DNA from: an uncultured Haliea sp.
GTDB taxonomy: Bacteria; Pseudomonadota; Gammaproteobacteria; Pseudomonadales; Halieaceae
DNA: 63,871 nucleotides
Direction: 5' to 3'
Assembly (NCBI GenBank): GCA_913062625.1
Contig: CAJXWP010000009.1
Coordinates: 1 to 63,871, forward strand
Part shown: positions 54,854 through 63,871 of the stretch, piece by piece
How positions within the stretch are numbered: position 1 is the first letter of the stretch
Layout: every line of letters starts with the position of its first letter
Position numbers and translations under genes: made by a program
Notes under the pieces: model-generated
Told to the model about the DNA's origin: nothing
What the model saw: the letters and a program-made list of their open reading frames with translations, nothing else
The model's database searches: none

Positions 54854-57800
54854 TCAGGTCGTCTTTCGTATCCTTTTCAGGAAACCTAAAAAGTCTTCCA
54901 GCACGAGCAGCAGACAAGGGATCAGAAACAGCGTGATGGCGGTGCAGAACAGTATTCCAAAACCAAGAGAGACTGCCATGGGCTTGAACAGTGACGTGGA
55001 AATTGTCGTGTCGGCCATCATCGGTACGAGTCCAACGAACGTTGTGATACTGGTCAACACAATAGGGCGAAAGCGTACACTGCCTGCTAGACTCACGACC
55101 TTTGCAAATTCGGATCCGCTGTGCCGTTTTTTGTTAATATGATCGACCAGAATTAAACTGGAATTCACTACCACCCCTGATAGGGCGACAATACCTAAAA
55201 GAGAGAAAAAAACCAAGTCCATACCGAGTAGATAGTGGCCCATGATTGCACCGACCGCACCAAATGGAATGACACTCATAATGACCAGTGGCTGAAGATA
55301 GGATTGAAGCGGTATTGCAAGCAGCGCATAGATGACTAACAACGCCAGTGCAGCGCTGCTTAACAATGCCTCCATGGACTCGCTGCGTTCTTCCGCCTCT
55401 CCGGCAAGACCGTAGGTGACCCCAGTAAAGCGGCTTAAAATATCTGGTAGTAGGGAGGCTTGGACGGCACTAATAATGGCCTCAGGCGATGTGATTGTGC
55501 GATTGACGTCTGCAGACACGGTAACAACCCGCTGGCCATCCACTCTATGGATGGTGGTATAGCCTCTTCCCACTGTTGCTTTTGCGACGCTGCTGAATGG
55601 GACTTCCACGCCGTCTGCGGTCCGTATGCGCATGGCTTCCAGATTGCCGAGAGAGCGGCGTTCTGTCGCCGGATACCTTACCATCACGCGAATGTCGTCT
55701 TTGCCACGTTGGATGCGTTGCGCTTCGTAGCCATAAAAGGCCTGTCTTACCTGCTGTCCGAGGTCGCTTAGGGTTAGCCCAAGATGGCGTGCCTCGGGCA
55801 GCAGCGTGAGCTGAATCTCTTGTTTTCCGCCGCGAAATGAATCGCTGACGTCCATGACGCCGTCATAGGTCTGCAGTGCCAGTCGCAGTTCAGCCGCAGC
55901 GTCACGCAATTGATCAAAGTCCTTGCCATATAACTCAATAGAAATAGCTTTGCCGAAACCGAATGACTCCGATGTAAAACCAAGCTCGACAGCATCTGGG
56001 ATACTTCCGGTCAGTTCACGCCAACGATTTGCGTAGGTACTGGTCGAAACACCCGAGTAGTTGCGCGGCAGATTGAGTTCGATGCCAATTTCAGCAAGAT
56101 TGCTTGCCGTAAGCCCTGCGCCACCAATACTGCCCTTGGATATTAAAGAACCAACGCTAGTGATGACATGGGCAACTTTGCTGGCTTCACCGTCTTTCGC
56201 ATCCTGATCCAGTTCTTTGCGCAACTGTTCTCCGGCAGCTTCGATGCGACTCGCGGCTAACGCCGTACTCTCGACAGGCGTTCCCTCAGGCATAATCAGA
56301 GTCGCATATAAATGGGTGCCTTCCACGGAGGGAAAGAACTGAAATTGCATACGGCCGCTGGTAAACAGAGATAGCGTCAGAGCCAGAATCACAACACTGG
56401 ATGCTATCGTGAGGTAGCGCCATTGCAGGGCTCGATTTGCCGCGGGCTGATAATATCGGGTAGCAACCGTCTGCAGTGAACCTGCTATGCGTTCCTGGAA
56501 GGTGAGCCATCGATTCATTATGCGGTTAGTGCCTCGCTCCATTTCTTCAGTGCGGTGTGCTAGGTGGGAGGGAAGGATTAATTGCGATTCGATAACGCTA
56601 AAAGCCAGAGCGATAATAACCGTGTAGGCCAAGGGCTTATAGAAACCGCCCATCGGACCCGGGATATTGAGGATGGGGATAAAGGTTGCCATAGTTGACA
56701 ACACACCAAATATCACCGGTAAAGAAACATCCAGTGCGCCGTTCTTTGCCGCCTCTAGTCGCGGACTTCCGCCTTGCTCGAGCGCATAGACCCGTTCGCC
56801 TACGACAATGGCGTCGTCCACCAGGATTCCCAGCACGAGTATAAAACCCATCACCGATACTGTACTGATAGACAAGCCGACCACCGGGAATATTGCAATG
56901 GTGCCCAGTAATGCAACGGGCACACCAGCGGCGACCCACAGTGCCAGGCGAAAGCGCAGAAATAGGGTGAGGACCAATAGCACCAGTAGCAGCCCACTGC
57001 GGGCGTTGCGGGACATGGCGTCGAGGCGATCGACAAGATCCTGAGACTCGTCTTGCCAGATCGTGATGTCAATTCCCTCTGGCACCTCACTGCGAGCCTG
57101 CTCAAGATAGGCCTTAACACGGTCTGCGATTTGTATAATATCCTCTTCACCGACCCGCGATACTTTTAGCGATACAGCAGGAGACCCATCAAAGCGTGCC
57201 TGCAGATCGTTCTCTGCAAAGCCATCGACCACGGTCGCGATGTCGCCCAGAGTGATAATGGTTCCGTCCGCGCGGCTTAACACCACGATGTCTTCAAATT
57301 CCTTGCCTTGATAGACTTGACCTTGGGTTCTTAGCAAAATTTCGCCCCCGTCTGTCTTGATGGAGCCTCCAGGGATATCGAGTGAGGCGCTTTTTATGGC
57401 CGCACCAATCATTGCGAGAGTCAGTCCATGGCGCTGGAGTGTCTGCTCAGATACTTCCACCGAGATTTCGTAGGGCCTGGAAAATTTTAATGCCACCTGC
57501 GAGACGCCGGGTAGGGCGGCAATGTCGTCACGCATGCGTTGGCCGATAAACTTCAGGGTGCGTTCATCGGCAGGCCCCGAAATCACGATTTCAAACACGG
57601 TGGCAATGATGCTCACTTCGGAGGTGATTGGTTGCTCCGTCTCTGCCGGAAAAGCATCGATAGCGTCGACTTTACTTTTGATATCGTTAGCAATTTTGGT
57701 TTTGTCTACGCCGGCAACCAGTTCGACCGTGACAGAACACAATCCTTCTGAGGCTTGTGAGGTTATCTTATCGATACCTACGCTGCCCTTTATCGCCTCT

Positions 57801-58006
57801 TCTATTCGAACACACACAGCCGATTCTACTTCCTCTGGCGCGGCTCCGAGATATGGCGTGTGGATTTGCACCGCGTCTACGTCGATAGTGGGGAATTCTT
57901 CCTGGTGAATCTGCGGCAGCGCCAAAAGGCCAGCAACGACTAGAATGACCATCAGCAGATTGGCCGCAACGGCGTTATGGATAAACCAAGGAATGATTTT
58001 ATGCAT
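54854..58006 (-). CDS. RND efflux permease (HAE1-type)
   Basis: Inner-membrane proton-driven transporter of 1050 residues with the twelve-helix, two-large-loop layout of the AcrB superfamily. The helix 4 acids are in GILVDDAIVVGERVYALEQG near 401-420. NSSLILVDHIN near the C-terminus is the repeat of that helix. N-terminus PWFIHNAVAANLLMVILVVAGL marks the heavier MdtB/VexF-like branch. The gene directly follows its adaptor, and with it forms an export pump that needs an outer-membrane channel encoded elsewhere. Confidence 0.94.
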   Translation of the reverse strand: MHKIIPWFIHNAVAANLLMVILVVAGLLALPQIHQEEFPTIDVDAVQIHTPYLGAAPEEVESAVCVRIEEAIKGSVGIDKITSQASEGLCSVTVELVAGVDKTKIANDIKSKVDAIDAFPAETEQPITSEVSIIATVFEIVISGPADERTLKFIGQRMRDDIAALPGVSQVALKFSRPYEISVEVSEQTLQRHGLTLAMIGAAIKSASLDIPGGSIKTDGGEILLRTQGQVYQGKEFEDIVVLSRADGTIITLGDIATVVDGFAENDLQARFDGSPAVSLKVSRVGEEDIIQIADRVKAYLEQARSEVPEGIDITIWQDESQDLVDRLDAMSRNARSGLLLVLLVLTLFLRFRLALWVAAGVPVALLGTIAIFPVVGLSISTVSVMGFILVLGILVDDAIVVGERVYALEQGGSPRLEAAKNGALDVSLPVIFGVLSTMATFIPILNIPGPMGGFYKPLAYTVIIALAFSVIESQLILPSHLAHRTEEMERGTNRIMNRWLTFQERIAGSLQTVATRYYQPAANRALQWRYLTIASSVVILALTLSLFTSGRMQFQFFPSVEGTHLYATLIMPEGTPVESTALAASRIEAAGEQLRKELDQDAKDGEASKVAHVITSVGSLISKGSIGGAGLTASNLAEIGIELNLPRNYSGVSTSTYANRWRELTGSIPDAVELGFTSESFGFGKAISIELYGKDFDQLRDAAAELRLALQTYDGVMDVSDSFRGGKQEIQLTLLPEARHLGLTLSDLGQQVRQAFYGYEAQRIQRGKDDIRVMVRYPATERRSLGNLEAMRIRTADGVEVPFSSVAKATVGRGYTTIHRVDGQRVVTVSADVNRTITSPEAIISAVQASLLPDILSRFTGVTYGLAGEAEERSESMEALLSSAALALLVIYALLAIPLQSYLQPLVIMSVIPFGAVGAIMGHYLLGMDLVFFSLLGIVALSGVVVNSSLILVDHINKKRHSGSEFAKVVSLAGSVRFRPIVLTSITTFVGLVPMMADTTISTSLFKPMAVSLGFGILFCTAITLFLIPCLLLVLEDFLGFLKRIRKTT

Positions 58007-58018
58007 GCAAGAATCTAC

Positions 58019-59161
58019 TTATTCAATAACGGGCTTAACTAACATGCCGTCGACCACGGTTTGCATTGGCGAAATGCAGACCAACTCACCGTCTTTGAGC
58101 CCCTTGCTGACTAGAATGTCATCGTGTTCCTGACGCACTAGGCTAACTTGTCGGAAGTGCAGTCGATTTTCGGGATCGACCACCAATACCTGATTGTCGT
58201 CGCGCATGGCAGAGCGGGGCAGGCGTATGACCTGCTCCACAAGACGCCCGCGGATATCAGCCTGTACAAACAGCCCGACGGGCAGCAGGGGACTCTCCCC
58301 ATCATCATCTAGCTTTAAGCGAACGACACCGTAGACCATGCGAGATCGCTCGTCGAACTCTGCCTCAAGCCTTACCAGCTGGCCTTCCCACAGCGTGCGC
58401 GTGTCGCCAAAATCTGCTATCAGGGTTACGGGTGGACGCTCCGCGGCAGATATTTGTCCTCGGGTGGATACCGGTATGCCGAGGAAACCGAGCTGGCCGA
58501 CAGAGATGGGGAGGCGCACCTCGACATAGTCCGTTGCGTAGATCGTCCCAATGCTCTCACCGCGGCTGACGAACTGGCCCACATTGACGCGTTCATTACG
58601 CACTAGTCCGTCAAAAGGTGCCTGGAGTTTGGTGCGAGAAAGGTCGCGACTTGCTTGCTCTAGGCCGGCTCTTGCTTCGATGAGCGAGGCCTCGTCGACC
58701 TGCGCTGCGCGCCGTGCGTCATCCATTTGCTGTTGGCTTGCCAGCTGACGTTTGTGCAGGCTGACGACCCGCGAAAGTTCATTCTTTGACAGTTCATATT
58801 CCACTTCCGAGCGCTTCAGTACCGCCTCACTGCGTTGTAACAGCGTGAGATAGTCTGCTTCATCAATGCGCACCAGAGTCTCATCTTTTTGGAAGGCCCC
58901 ACCGTTGACCATGGCCGGTGACATCCAGGTGACACGACCCGTCACCTCGGGGATCAGCTCAGTTTGATTGCGCGGTTGGACGGTGCCCTGAGAATGAATG
59001 ATCAGGTGTTCCGCTGCAGCTTGAACTCGGATGACACGCACGGCCGGCACAAGCGGCTGGTAAGGTTCCGCTGTAATTTCTTGCTTATTGACGCTGATCA
59101 ATACCGCGGTGAAAAAGCCCCCAATCAGCACCATAGTGGTGTAGAGGACTTTCTTATTCAT
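58019..59161 (-). CDS. RND periplasmic adaptor (membrane fusion protein)
   Basis: 380-residue HlyD/AcrA-type adaptor. One N-terminal hydrophobic segment (MVLIGGFFTAVLISV), lipoyl halves VTGRVTWMSP and QAPFDGLVRNERVNVGQFV around an alpha-helical hairpin (about 105-170), then beta-barrel and membrane-proximal domains. Twelve nucleotides separate it from the permease start, so both are one operon. Confidence 0.92.
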   Translation of the reverse strand: MNKKVLYTTMVLIGGFFTAVLISVNKQEITAEPYQPLVPAVRVIRVQAAAEHLIIHSQGTVQPRNQTELIPEVTGRVTWMSPAMVNGGAFQKDETLVRIDEADYLTLLQRSEAVLKRSEVEYELSKNELSRVVSLHKRQLASQQQMDDARRAAQVDEASLIEARAGLEQASRDLSRTKLQAPFDGLVRNERVNVGQFVSRGESIGTIYATDYVEVRLPISVGQLGFLGIPVSTRGQISAAERPPVTLIADFGDTRTLWEGQLVRLEAEFDERSRMVYGVVRLKLDDDGESPLLPVGLFVQADIRGRLVEQVIRLPRSAMRDDNQVLVVDPENRLHFRQVSLVRQEHDDILVSKGLKDGELVCISPMQTVVDGMLVKPVIE

Positions 59162-59224
59162 AACGATTCCTTTGTCGGCCTGAATGACTGTCTGTTGCGC
59201 ATCACGTTGGTGTAGCGGAAATGA

Positions 59225-59782
59225 TTACTTTTTGATGTTAGCGCGCACCAATTCCACTGTTGATGCCGTCTCTGCTTCACTCAACGCCTGTCGCGAAAAA
59301 TACTTCACAATGCCTTTGTCGTCTAACACCATCAGGCCGGTACCCGCTTTACCTAACTCCCATTCAATGACGCCGCTTCCATTGTCGTCTAAGACCAGAA
59401 TGGCTAGGGGAAGCAGACGTTTATTTTTTTTCAGCTCAGACATGACGAACCCCGTCGTGCCCCATATGGCAGCATCCAGGTTGAGGATAGTCGTGACATT
59501 AACGGCCCCGGGTTCGAAGCTGGTTTGGAGCAGATCAGTCAAGGGCTTGAAAACATCTTTATCTTTAACATTAGCGCCAAAGTACTGGATCACATGCACT
59601 TTCCCTAAGCCGGTCTCTGAACTCCATGGGATAAAGCCGAACTCATCGCCGGTCATGGTGAGTTCCCCACGTTCAGTAATAGACAATTTCGGCAACGGAG
59701 CGTCAATAGTGGGGGCGCCGGCAAGGGCGTGTGTACAAACCAGCGTTAATACAAAGCTGGGTATCAATCGTGCAAAGGTCAT
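59225..59782 (-). CDS. ytfJ: YtfJ family protein
   Basis: Periplasmic 185-residue protein with a signal peptide (FVLTLVCTHALAG) and a thioredoxin-like fold of the YtfJ family (VHVIQYFGANVKDKDVFKPLTD, then TTILNLDAAIWGTTGFV). No CxxC is present, so it is not a standard thiol oxidoreductase. Function unknown. It lies 63 nt ahead of the adaptor gene on the same strand. Confidence 0.82.
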   Translation of the reverse strand: MTFARLIPSFVLTLVCTHALAGAPTIDAPLPKLSITERGELTMTGDEFGFIPWSSETGLGKVHVIQYFGANVKDKDVFKPLTDLLQTSFEPGAVNVTTILNLDAAIWGTTGFVMSELKKNKRLLPLAILVLDDNGSGVIEWELGKAGTGLMVLDDKGIVKYFSRQALSEAETASTVELVRANIKK

Positions 59783-59834
59783 CTTTATGCTCCGGTAAAT
59801 ATTGACGGGTGTTTAATGTGATATACGATCACGT

Positions 59835-61955
59835 TTATACGCGAGAATTTCGCTTTGGCTGGCGCGGGACGCGCACCACGCCATTGTGTTGCGTCGCTAA
59901 AGGCCTAGAACCTGGGTCGACCACACGATGATGTTTGGCGGGTTGACGGGTAGGCACTAGCTGATGTTTACCATTGCCGATTAGGTCGGCTCTGCCCATC
60001 TTTTTAAGCGCTTGGCGCAATGTCGGCCAGTTGTCCGGATCATGATAGCGCAAAAATGCCTTGTGTAGCCGGCGCTGAGTCTGTCCCTTGACGGTGGGCA
60101 AACTATCGCTGGTATGTGTGACGCGCTTGAGCGGGTTTTTGCCGCTGTGGTACATCGCTGTGGCGGTCGCCATTGGTGAAGGGTAGAAGGTTTGCACCTG
60201 GTCGGCCCGATACTTATTATCCTTGAGCCACAGCGCCAGATTCATCATGTCTCTGTCAGAGGTGCCAGGGTGGGCTGCGATAAAATAAGGTATTAGGTAC
60301 TGTTTCTTTCCTGCAGCAATGGAATACTTTTCGAACATCGCTTTAAATTTCTCATAAGAACCAATGCCGGGCTTCATCATTTTTGATAGTGGGGCACCTT
60401 CGGTGTGTTCGGGTGCAATTTTAAGATAGCCGCCGACATGGTGAGTGACCAGTTCCTTCACATATTCCGGGCTTTGCACGGCGAGGTCATAGCGTAACCC
60501 AGACGCAATCAGGACTTTCTTGACCCCTTTTACGCTGCGGGCACGCCGATAAAGTTTAACCAGTGGCATTTGGTCGGTATTAAGATTTTTACAGATGCCG
60601 GGGAACACGCAACTCAACTTGCGGCATTTTGCCTCCACCTCCTTACTATTACAGGCCAGTCGCCACATGTTTGCAGTGGGCCCGCCCAGATCGGAGATCA
60701 CACCGGTGAATGCCGGAGAGGTGTCGCGGATCTGTTCGATCTCACGAATGATGGAGTCTTCAGAACGATTCTGGATGATGCGACCCTCATGCTCTGTAAT
60801 AGAGCAGAAGGTGCAGCCTCCAAAGCAGCCACGCATGATATTGACTGAGTGCCGGATCATTTCATAGGCTACGATGCGTGCATCTCCGTAGACACTGTGA
60901 GGCACGCGTGTATAAGGCAATTCGAATACCTGATCTAACTCATCCGTTTCCAGCGGAATGGGTGGCGCATTGAGCCACAGTTCGCGTTCACCATGGGATT
61001 GCACCAACGGCCTGGCATTGTGTGGGTTAGTTTCCTTGTGCAGCACTCTAGATGCATGGGCATACAAGGCGGGATCGCCCCTGACCTGCTCGAAAGAGGG
61101 AATGCGGATAACGGCGTTTGCCTCATGGTCCTCGATGTTGCCCATAAATCTCACCGGCTCCACCACTACGGCAGCGTCCACCTGTGTAGCGCAGCTAGCC
61201 GTTGCGGTATCCACATAGGGGTCTATCGGCTTTGAGATTGGACCTACAACATCAATGCTAGTGGAGTCGATAACACGCCATCCATCGGGCACGCGCTTGC
61301 GCACGAAGGCTGTGCCGCGTAAATCTCGAATCGTGTGAATGGATTCTCCCGCCGCCAGACGGTGTGCTAAATCGACGATTGCACGCTCGGCATTGCCATA
61401 AAGCAACAGATCAGCGCCGCTGTCGAGCAGGACAGAGCGGCGTACCTTGTCGCTCCAATAGTCGTAGTGGGCAATGCGACGCAAACTGGCCTCAATGCTG
61501 CCAATCACCAGTGGCACGTGCCGATATGCTTGGCGAAGGCGTTGGCTGTAGACAATCACCGCGCGGTCGGGACGTTTGTCGCCGGTGTTGCCCGGAGTAT
61601 AGGCATCGTCGTGGCGTCGCTTCTTGTCGGCGGTGTAGCGGTTGATCATCGAGTCCATGTTGCCTGACGCGACACCGAAGAAAAGGTTAGGCTCTCCCAG
61701 GGCCTCAAAATCTGCGGTTGTCGTCCAATCTGGTTGCGCAATGATGCCCACACGAAACCCCTGAGCTTCCAGTAACCGTCCAATCACAGCCATACCAAAA
61801 CTGGGGTGATCAACGTAAGCGTCACCGGTCACAATGATGATGTCACAGCTGTCCCACCCGAGCGCGTCCATCTCCGCGCGGGACATCGGCAGCTCGGGTG
61901 CAGGACCAAAGCATTCTGCCCAGAATTTACGGTGGGAAAAGAGGGGTGTTGGCAT
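59835..61955 (-). CDS. ygiQ: YgiQ family radical SAM protein
   Basis: 706-residue protein with the cluster motif [15 protein letters not shown] in the middle, preceded by a B12-binding-like domain ([29 protein letters not shown], near 34-62). The C-terminus is a Lys/Arg-rich tail. YgiQ proteins are widespread and lack an established reaction. It is complete, with ATG at 61955. Confidence 0.94.
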   Translation of the reverse strand: MPTPLFSHRKFWAECFGPAPELPMSRAEMDALGWDSCDIIIVTGDAYVDHPSFGMAVIGRLLEAQGFRVGIIAQPDWTTTADFEALGEPNLFFGVASGNMDSMINRYTADKKRRHDDAYTPGNTGDKRPDRAVIVYSQRLRQAYRHVPLVIGSIEASLRRIAHYDYWSDKVRRSVLLDSGADLLLYGNAERAIVDLAHRLAAGESIHTIRDLRGTAFVRKRVPDGWRVIDSTSIDVVGPISKPIDPYVDTATASCATQVDAAVVVEPVRFMGNIEDHEANAVIRIPSFEQVRGDPALYAHASRVLHKETNPHNARPLVQSHGERELWLNAPPIPLETDELDQVFELPYTRVPHSVYGDARIVAYEMIRHSVNIMRGCFGGCTFCSITEHEGRIIQNRSEDSIIREIEQIRDTSPAFTGVISDLGGPTANMWRLACNSKEVEAKCRKLSCVFPGICKNLNTDQMPLVKLYRRARSVKGVKKVLIASGLRYDLAVQSPEYVKELVTHHVGGYLKIAPEHTEGAPLSKMMKPGIGSYEKFKAMFEKYSIAAGKKQYLIPYFIAAHPGTSDRDMMNLALWLKDNKYRADQVQTFYPSPMATATAMYHSGKNPLKRVTHTSDSLPTVKGQTQRRLHKAFLRYHDPDNWPTLRQALKKMGRADLIGNGKHQLVPTRQPAKHHRVVDPGSRPLATQHNGVVRVPRQPKRNSRV

Positions 61956-62257
61956 TTTGGTCGTGTCTCAGTAGAAGCGCGCGCAGTGTAACACTTTGGC
62001 CCACCTGTTTCACGAGCCTGCAATGGTAGCAATAATGAGAAAAAAAGATATTAAAATCAGTCAGTTGAATGATTTTTTGCTGCAGTCTGCCAGTTGCACC
62101 TTGTTGTAGGCGCCACAAAGGACTGTCGATTAAGCCACAGTAACGACCATTCCTATTAACCGTGCCAGGTGTGGGGCGAATGTGCTCGTGCGATAGGTGT
62201 AGACGCAAAAGTAGAGGAAACACCGCGTGAGAAGAGAAGAAAAGTAGAAGCGAAATG

Positions 62258-62282
62258 ATAAAAGCCAGCCCCTGCGGGGCTG
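62258..62282 (-). terminator. Intrinsic terminator of the TonB receptor gene
   Basis: On the minus strand a perfect 7-bp stem CAGCCCC-GCA-GGGGCTG (62282-62266) is followed by GCTTTTATC. It is 60 nt past the receptor stop codon. The rest of the 386-nt gap (61956-62341) contains no gene, tRNA or other clear signal. Confidence 0.7.
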
Positions 62283-62341
62283 CCTCTGTCTTCAATCAAA
62301 AACACCCCATCGCTGCGTGAGGTGTGTTGATGTAGAGACGC

Positions 62342-63871
62342 CTAGAAATCCCAGCGAACGCTGGCGCCCCAAGTGGCGGGCTCTCTGTAGTAGGCGATGA
62401 AACGACCGGTTTGCACAGGGGCATCGGCAATGGTGGAAGTCGATTCCGAATCCAACACATTACGACCCCAGAAGGTCAGAGTTGTTTGGTATTGCTCAAA
62501 CACCACCCCAGCCCGAAGATTAACAACATCGTAGGAGCCATCCAGCTTTTCCGGATCGTTGTTGACATCCGTCATACGTTCGTCATTCCAAACATATTCA
62601 CCATAAGCGAAGCCTTCTAGGTTGTCGGATAGACGGAATCGTTGCTTGGCCGTCATTGCTACAACATTTTCAGGATTACCTGATACCAAGCCGCCGCTAA
62701 TGTCACAGCTGCCATCGCCAGTTTGATTCGGGGCAGGGGTGGTGAATTGCCATGGTGTGCCAACCCAGCAGGAACCATTTGGAAAGTCGGCATATTCCGC
62801 GTGATTGTAGGCGTATGCGAGGGTGAGTGTGGTGTTGTCAGCGGGCACCCACAGTACATCGATTTCTCCACCATAGGTTTCGGCTGTGCCGGCATTATCT
62901 AGGACAAATCCTGCACCTTGGAAGGAAATTGTTTGCAGGTCTTCGGTGTCTGTTTTGTGCAGAGCAACATTCACGCGCAGACCTTGATCTGGAAATTCGC
63001 TCTTTAGACCCAATTCATACGATTCTGCAGTCTCTGGGTCAAACACGGTATCGGCTGACAACGGTATACGGTCAGTGTTGATGCCGCCTGACTTGTAACC
63101 TGTGCCGTAGGAGCCATAAAACATCGTGTCATCGTTCATGAACCAACTGAATTTGAGGGTCCCGGTAACCTTATCTTCATCGAAGTCTTCATCCACATTG
63201 GGTCTCGGCGATAGCTCGACTAAGCCTGCGAAACCCGGAGGAGTCGGCTCGGTTCCGGTAAACAGTTCGGTCATCTCCTTGTTTTCCTTAGTCCAGCGCA
63301 ACCCTGCCGTCACGACAAACTGGTCTGTGATGTTATAGTCTGCCTGACCGAAAATGGCGTAGCTGTTGTGCTTCTGATCGGCGTTGTTGCGGGAGTAGCT
63401 ATCCGGAGGTAAAAACGACTGAGGTATGGCAGGAACAGGGGCAGTTGGAGCGATAAAAAAGCCACCTAAGATATATGAGTCCTCTCCAAGGATGGTATTG
63501 GCCTCTGACTTGAGTGTCTGATTCCAGTAATACAGACCGCCAACATAGTTTAGCTTGTCGTCGAATGCATCGCCGCTGATCTGTAGCTCTTGCGAGTACT
63601 GCTCCTGTTCTAGATCATTGGTTCTGATCAGCGCATCGACGTCATAAAAATCAACGTCCCCTTTGTCATAGGCGTCGTGCTTACGATAGGCCGAGATGCT
63701 GGTGAGCAAAAAATTACCTGCTTGCCAATCTGCCTGCAGCGATATGCCCTCATCAGTGTTTTGCGATTCAGGTTTAAAGCTGGCACTGACTTTATAATCA
63801 TAAAAGTCATCTCCACTCAACACCGTTCCGCCAAGATTGTCTTGGACCACGGTGTCGCTGCCCACAATTGC
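62342..63871 (-). CDS. TonB-dependent outer-membrane receptor, N-terminus beyond the right edge
   Basis: C-terminal about 510 residues of a TonB-dependent beta-barrel. Alternating amphipathic strands (QADWQAGNFLLTSISAYR, QELQISGDAFDDKLNYVGGLYYW, FVVTAGLRWTKENKE), GYKSGGINTDRIP, and the terminal aromatic residue in SVRWDF are typical. The plug domain and TonB box lie outside the window. Barrel features resemble receptors of the marine gammaproteobacteria used for siderophores, vitamins or hydrophobic substrates; the ligand is unknown. Confidence 0.9.
   Translation of the reverse strand, partial: AIVGSDTVVQDNLGGTVLSGDDFYDYKVSASFKPESQNTDEGISLQADWQAGNFLLTSISAYRKHDAYDKGDVDFYDVDALIRTNDLEQEQYSQELQISGDAFDDKLNYVGGLYYWNQTLKSEANTILGEDSYILGGFFIAPTAPVPAIPQSFLPPDSYSRNNADQKHNSYAIFGQADYNITDQFVVTAGLRWTKENKEMTELFTGTEPTPPGFAGLVELSPRPNVDEDFDEDKVTGTLKFSWFMNDDTMFYGSYGTGYKSGGINTDRIPLSADTVFDPETAESYELGLKSEFPDQGLRVNVALHKTDTEDLQTISFQGAGFVLDNAGTAETYGGEIDVLWVPADNTTLTLAYAYNHAEYADFPNGSCWVGTPWQFTTPAPNQTGDGSCDISGGLVSGNPENVVAMTAKQRFRLSDNLEGFAYGEYVWNDERMTDVNNDPEKLDGSYDVVNLRAGVVFEQYQTTLTFWGRNVLDSESTSTIADAPVQTGRFIAYYREPATWGASVRWDF

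Noticed and set aside
61927-62295. Minus-strand 122-codon frame between YgiQ and the TonB receptor
   Set aside because: It runs through the receptor terminator hairpin and into ygiQ; composition is unlike a protein and no start site is seen.

Overview
The window is a gene-dense bacterial chromosome segment of moderate GC that reads as a free-living, probably marine, gammaproteobacterium. The support is the housekeeping gene order: rpoE-rseA-rseB-rseC-mucD, lepA-lepB-DUF4845-rnc-era-recO, and ygfZ opposite sdhE-ygfX next to nadB. A GbpA-like chitin-active protein, a TonB-dependent receptor and an HAE1-type RND pump fit that lifestyle. Genus-level placement is not possible from the sequence alone. 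No tRNA, rRNA, CRISPR array, insertion sequence or phage was seen.

Layout. 1-1205 (minus): 3'-truncated GbpA-like AA10 protein with a terminator-like hairpin in its leader. 1503-7703 (plus): catabolic block with an SDR, a small unknown ORF, a meta-cleavage-product hydrolase, hydratase, acylating acetaldehyde dehydrogenase, 4-hydroxy-2-oxovalerate aldolase and an aldo/keto reductase. This is the lower meta-cleavage route (MhpCDFE / TesDEFG / HsaDEGF type), but no ring-cleavage dioxygenase is present. 7728-8443 (minus): cytochrome P450 pseudogene with a large internal deletion. 8649-9332: MliC-like lipoprotein. 9488-11465 (minus): SDR and LuxR-type regulator. 11686-18167 (plus): a compact coenzyme F420 operon, npdG-cofE-cofD-cofC-fbiC, followed by ung.

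18215-21557: ygfZ, sdhE-ygfX and nadB. 21821-25992: the sigma-E envelope-stress module. 26144-34439: lepA, lepB, DUF4845, rnc, era, recO, cysM, mazG and adk. 34628-35002: a Lys/Ala/Pro hexapeptide-repeat protein with its own terminator. 35110-40884: mobA, tsaB, uppP, apeB, a GTDC1/DUF3524 glycosyltransferase and trpS. 41152-47535: two small membrane proteins sharing a PGYSVS repeat, then a flavin oxidoreductase, two glycosyltransferases and a MATE-fold transporter, which look like a glycan or glycolipid locus. 47545-52204: acyltransferase, SDR and hrpB. 52250-54689 (minus): rubrerythrin, Fe-S oxidoreductase and DUF3501. 54854-61955 (minus): RND permease, its periplasmic adaptor, YtfJ and YgiQ. 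62342-end (minus): a TonB-dependent receptor cut by the right edge.

Most noteworthy: a complete F420 biosynthesis operon in a gammaproteobacterial background, with divergent regulator and SDR; the PGYSVS repeat membrane proteins at the head of the glycan locus; the internally deleted P450; and the low-complexity KPKAKA protein.
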